From SIG78 sp045533055 (lineage in GTDB: Bacteria; Verrucomicrobiota; Lentisphaeria; Victivallales; Victivallaceae), in NCBI GenBank assembly GCA_045533055.1, contig JAZSHD010000244.1, positions 1-6,673 on the forward strand: 6,673 nt of DNA. Direction: 5' to 3'. Below, one piece after another: positions 6,249-6,673 of this stretch. Every line of letters starts with the position of its first letter. Positions within the stretch are counted from its first letter, which is position 1. Position numbers and translations under genes: made by a program. The notes under the pieces are model-generated. The model did no database searches. It had not been told where the DNA came from and saw only the letters and a program-made list of their open reading frames with translations.

Positions 6249-6276
6249 TTGACAAACTTCAAAACTGTGATATATT
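6249..6276 (+). promoter_or_regulatory. rRNA promoter P3
   Basis: TTGACA (6249-6254), a 16-bp spacer and TATATT (6271-6276) with TG at 6268-6269 form an almost exact copy of P2. A-runs at about 6217-6234 lie upstream. The likely start region CTCACGCCGC repeats that of P2. Confidence 0.85.
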
Positions 6277-6285
6277 AAACCTCAC

Positions 6286-6312
6286 GCCGCAAATCGCTGA
6301 CAAGCGAGCGGC
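6286..6312 (+). other. Nested hairpin at the start of the P3 transcript
   Basis: GCCGC (6286-6290) pairs with GCGGC (6308-6312). TCGCT (6294-6298) pairs with AGCGA (6303-6307) around a GACA loop. The design equals the P2 hairpin with different bases. P4 has a simpler counterpart, CGCTG (6392-6396) with CAGCG (6414-6418). Confidence 0.6.
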
Positions 6313-6355
6313 TGAAGTTAAAATAAAAAAGTTTGAAAAAAGTTGAAAATAAAAT

Positions 6356-6383
6356 TTGACAAATGTCAAACTTGTGCTAAATT
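6356..6383 (+). promoter_or_regulatory. rRNA promoter P4
   Basis: TTGACA (6356-6361), a 16-bp spacer and TAAATT (6378-6383) with TG at 6375-6376. It is the last clear promoter before 16S and would give a leader of about 195 nt. A-rich sequence (6319-6354) lies upstream. Confidence 0.82.
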
Positions 6384-6432
6384 AAATTTCACGCTGCGAT
6401 TTGCAAGATGATACAGCGAGGTTGATAAACGA

Positions 6433-6470
6433 TCAGCGATGAAGCTGAAAGTTGTTTGAAAATTGAATAG
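6433..6470 (+). promoter_or_regulatory. Possible rRNA antitermination signal (hairpin plus boxA-like)
   Basis: A small stem, TCAGC (6433-6437) with GCTGA (6444-6448), is followed at once by GTTGTTTGAAAATTGAATAG (6451-6470), which resembles boxA-type leader sequences of bacterial rRNA operons (TTCTTTGAAAA type). The order hairpin then boxA matches boxB-boxA in E. coli rrn leaders. A second, weaker boxA-like sequence TTCTCTTAAAAA lies at 6544-6555. Binding by Nus factors is inferred. Confidence 0.5.
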
Positions 6471-6489
6471 TGCGATGTAACCTGACAAT

Positions 6490-6578
6490 TTACATTGAAT
6501 TTGAATGTAGTTCAAATCACACAAAGAAATCGAGCTAAGTCGATTCTCTTAAAAAGCGTTAACAACGCAAGTTGTTGA
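6490..6578 (+). other. Structured 16S leader with several hairpins
   Basis: TACATT (6491-6496) pairs AATGTA (6504-6509), AATCGA (6528-6533) pairs TCGATT (6540-6545), and AACAAC (6561-6566) pairs GTTGTT (6571-6576) around a GCAA tetraloop. The last competes with GCGTT (6556-6560) pairing AACGC (6564-6568). These probably take part in folding and trimming of the pre-16S RNA. Confidence 0.5.
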
Positions 6579-6585
6579 AATAATT

Positions 6586-6673
6586 TTTATGGAGAGTTTG
6601 ATCCTGGCTCAGGACGAACGCTGGCGGCATGGATTAGGCATGCAAGTCGAACGGATGTAGCAATACATTAGTG
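6586..6673 (+). rRNA. rrs: 16S ribosomal RNA, 5' end
   Basis: The gene for the small-subunit rRNA begins here and continues beyond the window, with about the first 88 nt present. The universal 27F primer site AGAGTTTGATCCTGGCTCAG lies at 6593-6612, followed by GACGAACGCTGGCGGC and ATTAGGCATGCAAGTCGAAC. The start is set by aligning G9 of E. coli to 6594 and may be off by a few bases, because the mature 5' end is made by processing. The ATTAGGCATGCAAGTCG wording is typical of PVC bacteria. The promoters upstream make it the first gene of an rRNA operon or a single 16S transcription unit; linkage to 23S cannot be seen. Confidence 0.96.

Larger units (their letters stand above)
6035..6462 (+). 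repeat. Four tandem promoter units of about 107 bp
   Basis: The -35 boxes start at 6035, 6141, 6249 and 6356, giving steps of 106, 108 and 107 bp. Each unit is built of an A-rich block, -35, 16-bp spacer, extended -10, a G/C-rich hairpin and a GTTGA/GTTAA-like end. In P2, P3 and P4 the distance from TGACA to the CAC of the start region is exactly 33 nt. Units 1 and 2 share AGCTTGCGAAAG (6088-6099 and 6196-6207, 108 bp apart). This is best explained by old tandem duplication. Confidence 0.8.

Overview
The window looks like a stretch of a bacterial chromosome, most likely from the Planctomycetes-Verrucomicrobia-Chlamydiae (PVC) group. The class Lentisphaeria is my best guess and is not proven. 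The clues are the 5' end of a 16S rRNA gene at the right edge, whose first ~88 bases (GGCATGGATTAGGCATGCAAG) read like PVC 16S, and a GlnRS of the kind kept by only some bacterial phyla. Genes are of moderate G+C and gaps are A/T-rich. No phage, transposon or CRISPR signature is visible.

Layout: (1) 1-184 is an A/T-rich upstream region with an extended -10 promoter. (2) Two aminoacyl-tRNA synthetase genes follow in a likely operon: glyS (one-chain GlyRS, 185-1513) and glnS (GlnRS, 1545-3215). (3) 3216-3425 is a repeat-rich convergent gap with a 14-bp duplicated motif, a run of five 9-bp repeats ending in an intrinsic terminator, and a hairpin behind sixA. (4) sixA (3426-3908, minus) encodes a SixA-type phosphohistidine phosphatase. 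(5) After a divergent 95-bp gap, three tightly packed plus-strand genes follow: a SpoU/TrmH-family RNA methyltransferase (4004-4531), a divergent NAD-kinase-family protein (4528-5295, ATGA overlap) and a stand-alone CoaB (5304-5939). (6) 5940-6585 is a 646-bp rRNA promoter and leader region. (7) The 16S rRNA gene begins near 6586 and runs off the window.

The gene content is mostly housekeeping: charging tRNA with Gly and Gln, RNA modification, NADP and CoA supply, and rRNA. The most distinctive structure is the rRNA control region. It holds four promoters in a near-regular array (-35 boxes at 6035, 6141, 6249 and 6356, steps of 106/108/107 bp). Each has a 16-bp spacer and a TGn extended -10, three have a clear A-tract upstream, and each is followed by a short G/C-rich hairpin whose sequence differs between copies while the pairing is kept. 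The glyS promoter shares the same extended -10 style. I see no clearly new gene system; the promoter array, the repeat-built terminator after glnS and the unusual NAD kinase are the items most worth checking.
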